Positions 1 to 8,455 of a stretch of DNA of 64,000 nucleotides are shown here, piece after piece (the first letter of the stretch is position 1; every line of letters starts with the position of its first letter). The translations under genes were made by a program, and so were the position numbers. Source of the stretch: Saccharopolyspora indica (GTDB lineage Bacteria; Actinomycetota; Actinomycetes; Mycobacteriales; Pseudonocardiaceae). The DNA is taken from contig NZ_JAQGLB010000015.1 in assembly GCF_027853965.1 (NCBI RefSeq), positions 124,001-188,000 on the forward strand. Reading direction: 5' to 3'. Under the pieces are notes generated by a model. That model did no database searches and was not told the DNA's origin. It worked only from the letters and a program-made list of their open reading frames with translations.

Positions 1-1192
1 CCGCAAGTCGCTGCGCGTGGGCAGGGTGCCGATGCCCGAGCTGGCTCCGGACGAGGTCCTGGTCGCCGTGATGGCCAGCTCGGTCAACTACAACACGGTG
101 TGGTCGGCGACCTTCGAACCGGTGCCGACCTTCAGCTTCCTGCGCCAGTACGGCAAGCGCGGCTGGTGGGAGCGCCGCCACGACCAGCCGTACCACGTGC
201 TCGGCTCCGATGCGGCCGGGGTGGTCGTGCGGACCGGTTCGGGGGTGCGCCGGTGGCAGCTCGGCGACCACGTGCTCGTCAGCCCGATCCAGCTCGACGA
301 CCAGGAACCCATGACCCAGGCCGACGGCATGCTCGGCGAGGGGCAGCGGGCCTGGGGCTACGAGACGAACTTCGGCGGCCTCGCGCACTACGCGGTGGTC
401 CGCGCCAGCCAGCTGATCCCCAAACCCGGCCACCTGAGCTGGGAGGAAGCGGCGAGCATCCCGGCCTGCGGGGGCACCGCGTACCGGATGCTGATCGGCG
501 ATCGCGGTGCCCGGATGAAGCTGGGCGACGTGGTCCTCATCTGGGGCGCCGCGGGCGGGCTCGGCGTGTACGCGGTCCAGCTGGTCAAGCAGGCCGGTGG
601 GATCGCGGTCGGGGTCGTCGGTTCCGAGGAGAAGGCCGAGCGGGTGCGCGCGCTGGGCTGCGACGTCGTGATCAACCGCACCGAGCTCGGCATCGGCGAC
701 GACACCGGCGACGACCCGGCGGCGGTGATCGAGGCGGGCAAGCGGATCGGTGCGATCATCCGGCGGGAGACCGGGGAGGACCCGCACATCGTCTTCGAGT
801 ACGTCGGCCAGGCGACCTTCGGGATCTCCATGTTCGTGGCCCGCCGCGGCGGGGTGGTGGTGACCTGCGGCTCCAGCACCGGCTACCAGCACCAGTACGA
901 CAACCGCTACCTGTGGATGAAGCTCAAGCGGCTGATCGGCAGCCACGCGGGCAACCTGCAGGAGATGTGGGAGTGCGTCCGGCTCGCCGACCAGGGGCGC
1001 ATCGTGCCTGCTCTGTCCACTGTGCACCCGATCGAGGACATCGGCGAAGCGGCCCGCTTGGTGCAGACGAACGGTCACACCGGAAAGGTCGGCGTGCTCT
1101 GCCTCGCCCCGATGCGCGGGCTGGGCATCACCGACCCGGAGAAGAGGGCGAGCATCGGCGAACACCGCCTCGCCCCGCTGGGAATGGGGTGA
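1..1192 (+). CDS. ccr: Crotonyl-CoA carboxylase/reductase, 5' end cut by window edge
   Basis: Medium-chain dehydrogenase/reductase of the crotonyl-CoA carboxylase/reductase family, which reductively carboxylates 2-enoyl-CoA with NADPH and CO2 to give alkylmalonyl-CoA extender units. The frame is open to the first base, so the start lies outside the window; about 396 residues are present against roughly 450 in the family. Visible features are an N-terminal GroES-like part with SSVNYNTVW and HVLGSDAAGVV, a nucleotide-binding motif WGAAGGLGVYA, and a C-terminal block with KRLIGSHAGN typical of this family rather than ordinary alcohol dehydrogenases. The stop is 3 bases before the KAS III start, so the two are probably co-transcribed. 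Family assignment is secure; the natural chain length it handles cannot be read from the sequence. Confidence 0.93.
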   Translation, partial: RKSLRVGRVPMPELAPDEVLVAVMASSVNYNTVWSATFEPVPTFSFLRQYGKRGWWERRHDQPYHVLGSDAAGVVVRTGSGVRRWQLGDHVLVSPIQLDDQEPMTQADGMLGEGQRAWGYETNFGGLAHYAVVRASQLIPKPGHLSWEEAASIPACGGTAYRMLIGDRGARMKLGDVVLIWGAAGGLGVYAVQLVKQAGGIAVGVVGSEEKAERVRALGCDVVINRTELGIGDDTGDDPAAVIEAGKRIGAIIRRETGEDPHIVFEYVGQATFGISMFVARRGGVVVTCGSSTGYQHQYDNRYLWMKLKRLIGSHAGNLQEMWECVRLADQGRIVPALSTVHPIEDIGEAARLVQTNGHTGKVGVLCLAPMRGLGITDPEKRASIGEHRLAPLGMG

Positions 1193-1195
1193 ACC

Positions 1196-2197
1196 ATGCA
1201 ACGCAACACGATCGGAGTCCTGGCCACCGGCTCGTACGTGCCGGCCTGGGAGATGACCAACGCCGAGCTGGCGCCGCGGTTCGACGTCACGCCGGAGTGG
1301 ATCGAGCGCAAGACCATGATCTCGGCCCGGCGCTACGCGGCGGCCGACGAGGCGGCCTCGGACCTGGCGCTGCACGCCGCGCGCAACGCGATCGAGCAGG
1401 CGGGCATCGGCCCCGACCGGCTGGACTACATCGTCGTGGCGACGTCCACGGGGGACGCGCCCCTGCCGCCCGTGGCGTGCCTGCTGCAGGACGCGCTGCG
1501 GGCCCGCCGGGCGGCGGCCTTCGACATCAACATCGCGTGCAGCGGCTTCGTCTACGCGCTCGCCGTGGCCCGGAGCCTGATCGCCGAGCGCCCGGGCGGT
1601 CACGCCCTGGTGGTCGCCACCGACGTCTGGTCCCGCTTCACCGACCCTGGCGACCGCGGGACGTCGGTGCTGCTGGCCGACGGCGCGGGTGCGGCGGTGA
1701 TCGGCCCGGTCGGCGCGGGCGGCATCGTCGAAACCGAACTCCTCACCCACGGGGACCAGTCCGACCTGCTGGTGGTCGAAGCGGGCGGGAGCCGTCGCCC
1801 GGCCTCGCACGACACCGTCGACGAGGTCGCGCACACGCTGCGGATGCGCGGCCGGGCGGTCACCGAGTTCGTCACCGGCCAGGTGCCGACGACCGTCAAG
1901 GAACTGCTGGCCAGGGCCGGTGTCGGGCCGGAGGAGGTTTCGCACTTCATCCCGCACCAGGCCAACGGGGTGCTCCTGACGGGCCTCGCCGACCAGCTGG
2001 GCCTGGTGAACGCGCAGACCCACCTCACCGTCGAGCGCTACGGGAACTCCGGGGCGGCCTCGTTGCCGGTGACGCTGGACGAAGCGCACCGGGCCGGGCA
2101 CCTCCGCAGCGGTGATCTGGTGCTGCTCGTCGGATTCGGCGGCGGCATGTCCGTCGGCGCCAGCCTGCTGGCCTGGAACGCGGAGGTCTCACCATGA
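1196..2197 (+). CDS. 3-oxoacyl-ACP synthase III (KAS III) family protein
   Basis: Thiolase-fold condensing enzyme that primes chain building by joining an acyl-CoA to malonyl-ACP. The 333-residue length is normal for FabH-like enzymes. The catalytic triad is intact: Cys115 in NIACSGFVYAL, His254 in IPHQANG and Asn284 in ERYGNSGAAS. Placed between a crotonyl-CoA carboxylase/reductase and a 3-hydroxyacyl-CoA dehydrogenase, it is more likely a specialised enzyme making a beta-ketoacyl precursor of an alkylmalonyl extender unit than the housekeeping FabH; similar KAS III/dehydrogenase/Ccr sets supply isobutylmalonyl-CoA in ansalactam and divergolide pathways. Its stop overlaps the next start by ATGA. 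Substrate is inferred, not seen. Confidence 0.88.
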   Translation: MQRNTIGVLATGSYVPAWEMTNAELAPRFDVTPEWIERKTMISARRYAAADEAASDLALHAARNAIEQAGIGPDRLDYIVVATSTGDAPLPPVACLLQDALRARRAAAFDINIACSGFVYALAVARSLIAERPGGHALVVATDVWSRFTDPGDRGTSVLLADGAGAAVIGPVGAGGIVETELLTHGDQSDLLVVEAGGSRRPASHDTVDEVAHTLRMRGRAVTEFVTGQVPTTVKELLARAGVGPEEVSHFIPHQANGVLLTGLADQLGLVNAQTHLTVERYGNSGAASLPVTLDEAHRAGHLRSGDLVLLVGFGGGMSVGASLLAWNAEVSP

Positions 2198-3063
2198 CGG
2201 ACAACGCCGAGATCAGCCGGGTCGGAGTGGTCGGCTGCGGCGTGATGGGCGCCGGGCTCGCGGAGATCTCCGCCAAGGCCGGACTGGACGTGCTCGTCGC
2301 GGTGACGTCGACGACCTCGGAGCAGGCCGGGCGCAAGCGCATCGAGCGGTCGCTGGCCAACGCCGTCGCCAAGGGCAAGCTCGGCGAGGACGAGCGGGAC
2401 TCGCTGCTCGAACGGATCACCTTCACCACCGACATCGGTGACTTCGCCGACCGGCAGCTGGTCGTCGAGGCCGTCACCGAGCACGAGCCGACCAAGCTCA
2501 AGATCTTCTCCCAGCTGGACGCGGTGCTCGAGGACGACGAGGCGATCCTGGCCACCAACACGTCGTCGTTGTCGATCATGCGGATCGCCCGGGCCACCGA
2601 GCGGCCGGGCCAGGTGATCGGCACCCACTTCTTCAACCCGGTTCCGGTGCTGCCGCTGGTCGAGGTGGTCGGTTCGCTGCTCACCGAGCAATCCGCCCAC
2701 GACCGGCTGGCGGCGTTCCTCACCGACGTCCTCGGCAAGGAGGTCGTCCGCGCGCCGGACCGCTCCGGGTTCGTGGTGAACGCGCTGCTGGTGCCGTTCC
2801 TGATGGCGGCGATGCGGATGGTCGAATCCGGCTTCGCCGCCGCGGCCGACATCGACCGGGGGATGACGCTGGGATGCGCGCACCCGATGGGGCCGCTGCG
2901 ACTGGCCGACCTGATCGGGCTCGACACGCTGCACGCGGTCGCGACCGAGATGTACGAGGAGCACAAGGAACCGCTGCACGCACCACCGCCGCTGCTGGCG
3001 CGCATGGTCGACGGCGGCCTCCTCGGCAAGAAGTCCGGCCGTGGATTCTACGACTACCGATGA
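2194..3063 (+). CDS. 3-hydroxybutyryl-CoA dehydrogenase family protein
   Basis: NAD(P)-dependent 3-hydroxyacyl-CoA dehydrogenase, which here would reduce the beta-ketoacyl product of the adjacent KAS III. The N-terminal Rossmann fold has the dinucleotide motif GVVGCGVMGAG at residues 11-21. Further conserved blocks are ATNTSSLSI, GTHFFNPVPVLPLVEVV with the catalytic histidine, and the C-terminal GPLRLADLIGLD and SGRGFYDY segments. At 289 residues it is full length. It overlaps the upstream gene by four bases (ATGA), so translation is coupled. No dedicated enoyl-CoA hydratase lies nearby, so dehydration before the reductase step must come from elsewhere, possibly from the part of the cluster left of the window. 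Confidence 0.92.
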   Translation: MTDNAEISRVGVVGCGVMGAGLAEISAKAGLDVLVAVTSTTSEQAGRKRIERSLANAVAKGKLGEDERDSLLERITFTTDIGDFADRQLVVEAVTEHEPTKLKIFSQLDAVLEDDEAILATNTSSLSIMRIARATERPGQVIGTHFFNPVPVLPLVEVVGSLLTEQSAHDRLAAFLTDVLGKEVVRAPDRSGFVVNALLVPFLMAAMRMVESGFAAAADIDRGMTLGCAHPMGPLRLADLIGLDTLHAVATEMYEEHKEPLHAPPPLLARMVDGGLLGKKSGRGFYDYR

Positions 3064-3076
3064 CGAGCGAGACGTG

Positions 3077-4063
3077 ATGACCGAAGGTGTGAAGCGCCGG
3101 GTGGCCAGGGCCGTGCGGCCGGGTGGCCCGGAGGTGATCGAGGTGGTGGAGGAGGCTCTCGCCGCTCCGGGGCCGGGCGAGGTCCTCGTCAAGGTGGTGG
3201 TCTCGGGCGTCAACCACGCCGACGGCCTGCTGCGCTCCGGCGGCTACGTGGTGTCCGCGCGGTTCCCGCACCCCGTCGGGGTCGAGGCCGCCGGGGTGGT
3301 GGCCGCCATCGGCCCCGGCGTGCTGGTTCCGGTGGGCACCCGCGTCGCCGGGACGGGCTGGCTGGGCTCGTGCGCGGACTACGCCGTCGTCCCGGTGGAG
3401 CGGCTGGTCGAGATCCCCGGCCAGCTCTCCTTCGAACAGGCCGCATCGGTGGCGCACGCCGGCGCGGCCGCGGGCGCTCTCACCCGGGTCTGGCCGGTGG
3501 AGGGCCGCGTGGCGGCGGTGTGGGGAGCGGCGGGCGCGGTCGGCCGGCTGCTCGTGGTGATGCTCGCCCGGAGAGGCGCCGAGGTCATCGGAATCGCCAG
3601 CGGCGCACGGGTGAAGGCGGTGCAGGAGCTGGGCGCCGCGCACGTCGTCGACCGGGCTGCCGGTGATGTGGCGGAGCAGGTCCGCGCGGCGACCGGGGGC
3701 CGCGGGGCGGACGTGGTGTTCGACCCGGTGGCCGCCGAGACCTTCCGGACCAGTCTGGGCATGCTCGCCCCGCGGGGCTGCCTGATCAACTACGGCCAGC
3801 TCGCCGGGGAGGTGGACGGAGCTCTGTTCCACGAGCTCTTCCGCGCCGGGGGAGTGTTCGTGACGAAGTTCAACGCGGCCGCCTACGTCACCGGCTACGC
3901 GGACGTGACCCGGCTGATCGGGGAGGCCTTCGAGCTGGCCGCCCAGCACCCGTCGGCCGTGGTTCCGGTGGCCGACCGCTTCGGCCTGGCGGACGTGGCG
4001 GCCGCGCACCGGGCCCTCGACTCCGGCCCGGCGGGCAAGGTCCTGGTCATTCCCGGTCGCTGA
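3077..4063 (+). CDS. Zinc-binding dehydrogenase / quinone oxidoreductase-like protein
   Basis: Medium-chain dehydrogenase/reductase of the quinone oxidoreductase type, about 328 residues. It shows an N-terminal GroES-like domain (PGPGEVLVKVVVSGVNHAD, PHPVGVEAAGVV) and a Rossmann domain with VWGAAGAVGRLL. The zinc-ligand cysteines of classical alcohol dehydrogenases are absent, which fits an NADPH-dependent quinone or enoyl reductase. The ATG at 3077 is chosen because earlier in-frame starts lie inside the preceding dehydrogenase gene; a GTG just before it is an alternative. It follows that gene by 13 bases and precedes the carboxyltransferase gene by about 30, so it belongs to the same unit. 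A role as a second enoyl reductase is possible but unproven. Confidence 0.82.
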   Translation: MTEGVKRRVARAVRPGGPEVIEVVEEALAAPGPGEVLVKVVVSGVNHADGLLRSGGYVVSARFPHPVGVEAAGVVAAIGPGVLVPVGTRVAGTGWLGSCADYAVVPVERLVEIPGQLSFEQAASVAHAGAAAGALTRVWPVEGRVAAVWGAAGAVGRLLVVMLARRGAEVIGIASGARVKAVQELGAAHVVDRAAGDVAEQVRAATGGRGADVVFDPVAAETFRTSLGMLAPRGCLINYGQLAGEVDGALFHELFRAGGVFVTKFNAAAYVTGYADVTRLIGEAFELAAQHPSAVVPVADRFGLADVAAAHRALDSGPAGKVLVIPGR

Positions 4064-4096
4064 ACCCGAATCACCTGCTTCGCGAGGAGAGTGAGC

Positions 4097-5503
4097 ATGT
4101 CGATCGCACCTGCCGTTGCCGAACCGGACCTGCGGGATCCGCTGGTCCGGCTTTCCCAGCTCGTGGACGTCGATTCGCTGGTCGTGCTGAACCCCGGTGA
4201 CGACAGTGGCGTGCAAGCGGCCACCGGTCGCGTGGACGGCGTCCCGGTGGTCGCCTACTGCACCGACGCCACCAGGATGGGTGGCGCGCTCGGTGCCGCG
4301 GGCGCTCAGCGCATCGTGGAGGCCATCGAACTGGCGATGCGCCAGCGCAGCCCGGTCATCGGGGTGTGGCACTCGGGCGGCGCCCGGTTGGCCGACGGTG
4401 TGGAGTCCATGCACGGCGTGGGCCTGATGTTCGCGGCGATGGTCAGGGCATCCGGGCGGATCCCGCAGATATCCGTGGTGCTCGGCCCGGCAGCCGGGGC
4501 CGCCGCGTACGGTCCGGCGCTCACCGACGTGGTCGTGATGGCCGACGCGGGGCGCGTTTTCGTCACCGGGCCGGACGTGGTGCGCAGCGTGACCGGCGAG
4601 CAGATCGACATGGCCGGGCTGGGCGGACCGGAGGCGCACGGAAAGCGGTCGGGCGTGGTGCACGTGACGGTGGGCAGCGAGCACGAGGCCCACGAGCACG
4701 CGCGGCGCCTGGTGGGTTTCTTCGCCAAGCCGGGCATCTTCGACCTGGCCTCGCTACCGGCCGACGAGGAGCTGGACTTCGCCCTGCCCGCCTCGCCCCG
4801 CCGCGCCTACGACGTCAAACCGCTGATCCGGTCCCTTGTGGACTACGGTGATTTCCTGGAACTGCAGGCGAAGTGGGCGCCCAACATCGTCATCGGGTTC
4901 GGGAGGCTGGGTGCGCGGTCGATCGGTGTGATCGCCAACAACCCGCTCCGCAAGGGCGGGTGCCTGGACTCGCTGTCGGCGGAGAAGGCGTCCCGCTTCG
5001 TGCGGTTGTGCGACGCGTTCGGCGTCCCGCTGGCGGTGCTCGTCGACGTGCCGGGCTACCTGCCCGGTGTGGGGCAGGAGTGGGGCGGCGTGGTGCGCCG
5101 CGGCGCGAAGCTCCTGCACGCCTTCGCCGAGGCGGTGGTGCCCAGGGTCACCTTGATCACGAGGAAGTCCTACGGCGGTGCCTACATCGCGATGAACTCC
5201 AGATCGCTCGGTGCGACGAGAGTCCTGGCGTGGCCCGGTGCGGAGGTCGCGGTGATGGGCGCGGAAGCAGCGGTGGGGATCCTGCACCGGAAGAAGCTCG
5301 CGGCGGTCGCGGACGACGAGCGGGAAGCCCTGCTGACCCAGCTGATCGCCGAGCACGAGCGCATCGCCGGCGGCGTGGACAGGGCGATGGCGCTCGGCGT
5401 GGTCGACGAGGTCGTCGACCAGTCCCGGACTCGCCGCCGCCTGGCGGAAGCCCTCGCGGCCGCCCCGGCAGGCCGAGGCCACCACGGCAACATCCCCCTG
5501 TGA
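4097..5503 (+). CDS. Acyl-CoA carboxylase carboxyltransferase (beta) subunit
   Basis: Carboxyltransferase of the crotonase fold, which moves CO2 from carboxybiotin to an acyl-CoA to form malonyl-, methylmalonyl- or longer malonyl-CoA thioesters. Family blocks include HSGGARLADGVESMHG and GPAAGAAAYGPAL in the N-half and LVDVPGYLPGVGQEWGG, RKSYGGAYIAMNS and MGAEAAVGIL in the C-half. At 468 residues it is shorter than typical propionyl-CoA carboxylase beta chains of about 530. ATG at 4097 is preferred because GAGGAGA ends six bases before it; a GTG at 4091 is possible. A stand-alone biotin carrier gene lies just downstream in convergent orientation, and no biotin carboxylase alpha chain is in the window. 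Confidence 0.92.
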   Translation: MSIAPAVAEPDLRDPLVRLSQLVDVDSLVVLNPGDDSGVQAATGRVDGVPVVAYCTDATRMGGALGAAGAQRIVEAIELAMRQRSPVIGVWHSGGARLADGVESMHGVGLMFAAMVRASGRIPQISVVLGPAAGAAAYGPALTDVVVMADAGRVFVTGPDVVRSVTGEQIDMAGLGGPEAHGKRSGVVHVTVGSEHEAHEHARRLVGFFAKPGIFDLASLPADEELDFALPASPRRAYDVKPLIRSLVDYGDFLELQAKWAPNIVIGFGRLGARSIGVIANNPLRKGGCLDSLSAEKASRFVRLCDAFGVPLAVLVDVPGYLPGVGQEWGGVVRRGAKLLHAFAEAVVPRVTLITRKSYGGAYIAMNSRSLGATRVLAWPGAEVAVMGAEAAVGILHRKKLAAVADDEREALLTQLIAEHERIAGGVDRAMALGVVDEVVDQSRTRRRLAEALAAAPAGRGHHGNIPL

Positions 5504-5526
5504 TCAACTGATCTGCGCGGGGAGGA

Positions 5527-5561
5527 AGGGCGCCTCTCGCCGAACTGGCGAGAGGCGCCCT
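5527..5561. terminator. Bidirectional hairpin terminator between convergent genes
   Basis: A perfect 14-bp inverted repeat, gggcgcctctcgcc with its reverse complement, spans 5528-5560 around a 5-base loop and extends by one A-T pair on each side. It sits between the stops of the carboxyltransferase gene and the convergent biotin carrier gene, where a shared terminator is expected. No long T-run follows, as is usual in high-GC actinomycetes. Confidence 0.8.
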
Positions 5562-5574
5562 CCGTCGTACCGGC

Positions 5575-5790
5575 CTACTCCGCGGCGATGACCGCGATGA
5601 GGTCTCCCTCGGCCACCGCGTCGCCTTCGGTCACGGCCAGATGCGTCACCACGCCGTCGATTTCGCTGAGCACCGGGATCTCCATCTTCATGGACTCCAG
5701 GACAGCGAGCTCGTCATCGGTCTTGACCTGCGCGCCCTCGGCGGCCCGCACCGTCCAGACGGTGGCAACCATTTCCGCTCTGATCTCCAT
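5575..5790 (-). CDS. Stand-alone biotin carboxyl carrier protein
   Basis: A 71-residue biotinyl/lipoyl-attachment domain with nothing else attached. The biotinylation motif ESMKMEIP places the modified lysine at residue 35, near the middle of the domain as expected, and two symmetrical half-domains can be seen around it. It would carry carboxybiotin to a carboxyltransferase, most simply the product of the convergent gene on the other strand. The start is supported by AAGGGA about eight bases upstream. Free-standing carriers of this size are common in actinobacteria and are not truncated. Confidence 0.9.
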   Translation of the reverse strand: MEIRAEMVATVWTVRAAEGAQVKTDDELAVLESMKMEIPVLSEIDGVVTHLAVTEGDAVAEGDLIAVIAAE

Positions 5791-6035
5791 CAGATTCCCT
5801 TCCGCAGTGCTCAGCGGGCGGTGGCGACACTGTGGACCACGCCCACGTCATGGCCTTCTTCGGCGAATTCCGGAAAATAGGAGGACTTCGGCCTGCAGCG
5901 GCAGGTCGTCCTCCGGGCTCTGGCCTGGAAATCACCTTACCGTCAGCAACAACCAGGAGAGTGCCTCCGCTCGGTCGAATCCGCAGTTTCCACGACGGCT
6001 CACGGGGACCGGGCGGAGGCCAGTAGGTTCGATCC

Positions 6036-6815
6036 ATGACGGACACCGAGATCGAAACCCACGAGACGACGGCCGCCCGCTTCCGCGCCGAAGCCGTCGC
6101 GCGGGGCATTCCGGCCGCCGAGGTGGAGGCGTACCTGCGCACCGCCCGCCCGGCGATCTACCTCGCTGCGGACGGCTCCGGCCCGGTGGTTGCGCTGACC
6201 GGCGGGAACCCACCGCTGCCCGAAGGTGCTCCGGCGCCGACGGCCGCGTTCGTCGGGGCCGTCGACTGCGCGGCCCTGCCGCCCGGCGCGACAGACCTGC
6301 CGCTGCCCACCGAGGGCCTGTTGCTGTTCTTCGCCGACCCCGCGCCGGGCGCCGGGGCGGTGGTCGCCGACGCGGTGCGCTACCTACCGGCCGGGACGCC
6401 GTCGGCGGAACACCCGGGCAACCCGGACGACGGCGTGAGCACCTACCGCCGCGGACGACTGGACTTCTGCTTCCACCAGTGGTCGTGGCCTTGGCACGAG
6501 GAGGACGACGACGAGGAGTCGCAGCAGGTCGCCGAGCTGGAGTCCGCCTGGTCGCACGTGGTCGGCTGGCGCCCCCGCTGGCGGTTCCAGCTCGGCGGTG
6601 AGCCGGTCCTGTTCAACTGGGACCCGGTCGAGGTGGCCCAGGGCGAAGTGCCGCTGCCCGCCGGGGACGGCGACGAGTGGACGCTGCTGGCCACCTGGCG
6701 CGGTGACGACGACTGCGACGAGCTGGAGTCGGCCCTCTTCCACTGGGTGATTCGCCGCGCCGACCTGGCCGCGCTCCGCTTCGACCGGGTGTACGTGTAC
6801 GTGGACGCCTTCTGA
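6036..6815 (+). CDS. DUF1963 (YwqG-like) family protein
   Basis: A 259-residue soluble protein with no signal peptide or membrane segment. The pattern of a short helical N-terminus, a segment LPTEGLLLFFADP, a middle FQLGGEP and a C-terminal LLATWRGDDDCDELESALFH followed by a short strand matches the DUF1963 family, whose biochemical role is not established. An acidic stretch HEEDDDEESQQ lies in the middle. It is monocistronic: 245 bases separate it from the biotin carrier gene and the next gene downstream is convergent. It starts at an ATG just after a non-coding gap with no clear ribosome binding site. Function is unknown; the family call rests on motif memory. Confidence 0.6.
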   Translation: MTDTEIETHETTAARFRAEAVARGIPAAEVEAYLRTARPAIYLAADGSGPVVALTGGNPPLPEGAPAPTAAFVGAVDCAALPPGATDLPLPTEGLLLFFADPAPGAGAVVADAVRYLPAGTPSAEHPGNPDDGVSTYRRGRLDFCFHQWSWPWHEEDDDEESQQVAELESAWSHVVGWRPRWRFQLGGEPVLFNWDPVEVAQGEVPLPAGDGDEWTLLATWRGDDDCDELESALFHWVIRRADLAALRFDRVYVYVDAF

Positions 6816-6957
6816 CCGTCGAGGCAGCGAACTCCCGGCAAGTCTCCCGACCGCTGAACGACTCCAGCTCCTCGCCGCCTGGACGGCCACCGAGGCGAGG
6901 GCGCAGCGCTGACCCAGGACCCGCTCGAACGATCGACCCGGCTATGCGAGCACCGCG

Positions 6958-7476
6958 TCATGAATGTTCAGGCGGTGTCGTGCGCTCCGCGTTCTCGACC
7001 TGCTGCCACTTGTCCAGCAGGCCTGCCATCTCGGCGTGGATGAAGCGGAAGAAGTCGCGCATGTCGGTGATGCGCTCCACCGCCGGTGAGCCGGTGTCGC
7101 CGAGGGCGCGCACGCCGTCCTCGGCGAGCTCGGCGATCGCCTGGTAGATCCCGCCCTTGGTGACGCTGGAGGTGTACCAGGCGTCGTCGCGCAGCCGGTA
7201 GCTGTCCCTGCGGGAGCCCGGTACCGGCCGCCGCTCGACGATGCCGAGCTGCATCAGGTAGCGCACCGCGCCGGAGATCGCCGGGGGGCCGACTCCGAGC
7301 CGCTCGGACAGGTCCGCCGCGGTGAGGGCGTCCTCGTCGGCGGTCATCAGCGTCATCAGCACCCGGGCGGCCATCCGGGAGAATCCCCACTCCGCGAACG
7401 TCATCGCGGCGTTCTCCACGAACTGGCTCACGGCCCGTTCGTCCCGTCCGGTCCCGGCTCCAGCGGCCACGCTCAC
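6958..7476 (-). CDS. GbsR/MarR-type winged-helix transcriptional regulator
   Basis: A small winged-helix repressor, about 172 residues from the GTG at 7476; a second GTG at 7470 fits the upstream AAGGG better. The core reads FAEWGFSRMAARVLMTLM, then the recognition segment ERLGVGPPAISGAVRYLMQLG and the wing RRPVPGSRRDSYRL, which is the layout of the GbsR branch of MarR proteins. The C-terminal helices (DFFRFIHAEMAGLLDKW) would form the dimer interface. It is divergent from an ABC exporter operon, and a 16-bp perfect palindrome lies between them, so it probably represses the exporter and itself. The ligand is unknown. Confidence 0.85.
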   Translation of the reverse strand: MSVAAGAGTGRDERAVSQFVENAAMTFAEWGFSRMAARVLMTLMTADEDALTAADLSERLGVGPPAISGAVRYLMQLGIVERRPVPGSRRDSYRLRDDAWYTSSVTKGGIYQAIAELAEDGVRALGDTGSPAVERITDMRDFFRFIHAEMAGLLDKWQQVENAERTTPPEHS

Positions 7477-7506
7477 GTCCCTTCGGTCGTCCTCCCGCAA
7501 GTGTAT

Positions 7507-7557
7507 ATGGTTCTGAATGTTCACAAATTTGTGAATGTTGTGTAGGTTGAGAACCAT
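7507..7557. promoter_or_regulatory. Probable operator of the GbsR/MarR regulator
   Basis: The perfect palindrome TTCACAAATTTGTGAA occupies 7520-7535 in the short divergent region between the regulator and the ABC exporter genes. An outer 8-bp inverted repeat, ATGGTTCT at 7507-7514 and AGAACCAT at 7550-7557, surrounds it, the right arm touching the exporter start codon. The AT-rich palindrome stands out in GC-rich surroundings and is the obvious binding site for the neighbouring winged-helix protein. Confidence 0.7.
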
Positions 7558-8455
7558 GGAACTGACGATCGCGGTGTCCGGGCTGGTTAAGACGTTCGGC
7601 CGGACGCGCGCACTCGACGGGCTCGACCTGTCCGTCCGCACCGGTGAGGTGCACGGCTTCCTCGGCCCCAACGGCGCGGGCAAGTCGACCACCATCCGAA
7701 TCCTGCTGGGCCTGATGCGCTCCGACGCCGGGCACGCGCGGCTGCTCGGCGGAGACCCGTGGCGGGACGCGACCGAACTGCACCGGCGGCTGGCCTACGT
7801 GCCGGGCGATGTGTCGCTGTGGCCGAACCTCTCCGGCGGCGAGGCGATCGACCTGCTGACCCGGTTGCGCGGCGGCGGCAACCGGGCACGGCGCGAGGAA
7901 CTGGTGGAACGGTTCGGGCTCGACCCGCGGAAGAAGGGCCGGGCCTACTCGAAGGGCAACCGGCAGAAGGTCGCGCTGATCGCGGCGCTGTCCTCCGATG
8001 CCGACCTGCTGATCCTCGACGAACCGACGTCGGGGCTGGACCCGTTGATGGAAACGGTCTTCCAGCAGTGCATCGCCGAGGAGCGGGAGCGCGGCCGCAC
8101 CGTGCTCCTGTCCAGCCACGTACTGTCCGAAGTGGAGGCTCTCTGCGACCGCGTCAGCATCATCCGCGGTGGCCGCAACGTGGAATCCGGGACGCTCGCT
8201 GAGCTGCGGCACCTGAGCCGGACCTCCATCACCGCGGACCTCGACGGCCCGGTGCCCGAACTGCGGCTGCCCGGCGTGCACGACGTCGAAGTGCAGGGCG
8301 CGCGCTTGACCTGCGCGGTGGATCCCGCAGCTCTTCCCCAGGTGCTCGAACGGCTCGCCGCGGCCGGGATCCGCGGCCTCGCCAGCCAACCGCCGACTCT
8401 CGAAGAGCTCTTCCTGCGGCACTACGGGACCGAGCGCGCGGAGGCCGTCCGATGA
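7556..8455 (+). CDS. ABC exporter ATP-binding subunit (DrrA-like)
   Basis: A 299-residue ATPase of the drug/polyketide exporter type. It has Walker A GPNGAGKST, a Q-loop region near YVPGDVSLWPNL, the signature-like YSKGNRQKV, Walker B LLILDEPTSGLDP and the H-loop LLSSHVLSE. The C-terminal extension with EELFLRHYG is typical of ATPases that pair with a separate membrane subunit. ATG at 7556 is chosen because upstream in-frame codons lie in the palindromic operator. The stop overlaps the permease start by ATGA. With the GbsR-type repressor it probably forms an inducible efflux system; substrate is unknown. Confidence 0.92.
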   Translation: MELTIAVSGLVKTFGRTRALDGLDLSVRTGEVHGFLGPNGAGKSTTIRILLGLMRSDAGHARLLGGDPWRDATELHRRLAYVPGDVSLWPNLSGGEAIDLLTRLRGGGNRARREELVERFGLDPRKKGRAYSKGNRQKVALIAALSSDADLLILDEPTSGLDPLMETVFQQCIAEERERGRTVLLSSHVLSEVEALCDRVSIIRGGRNVESGTLAELRHLSRTSITADLDGPVPELRLPGVHDVEVQGARLTCAVDPAALPQVLERLAAAGIRGLASQPPTLEELFLRHYGTERAEAVR

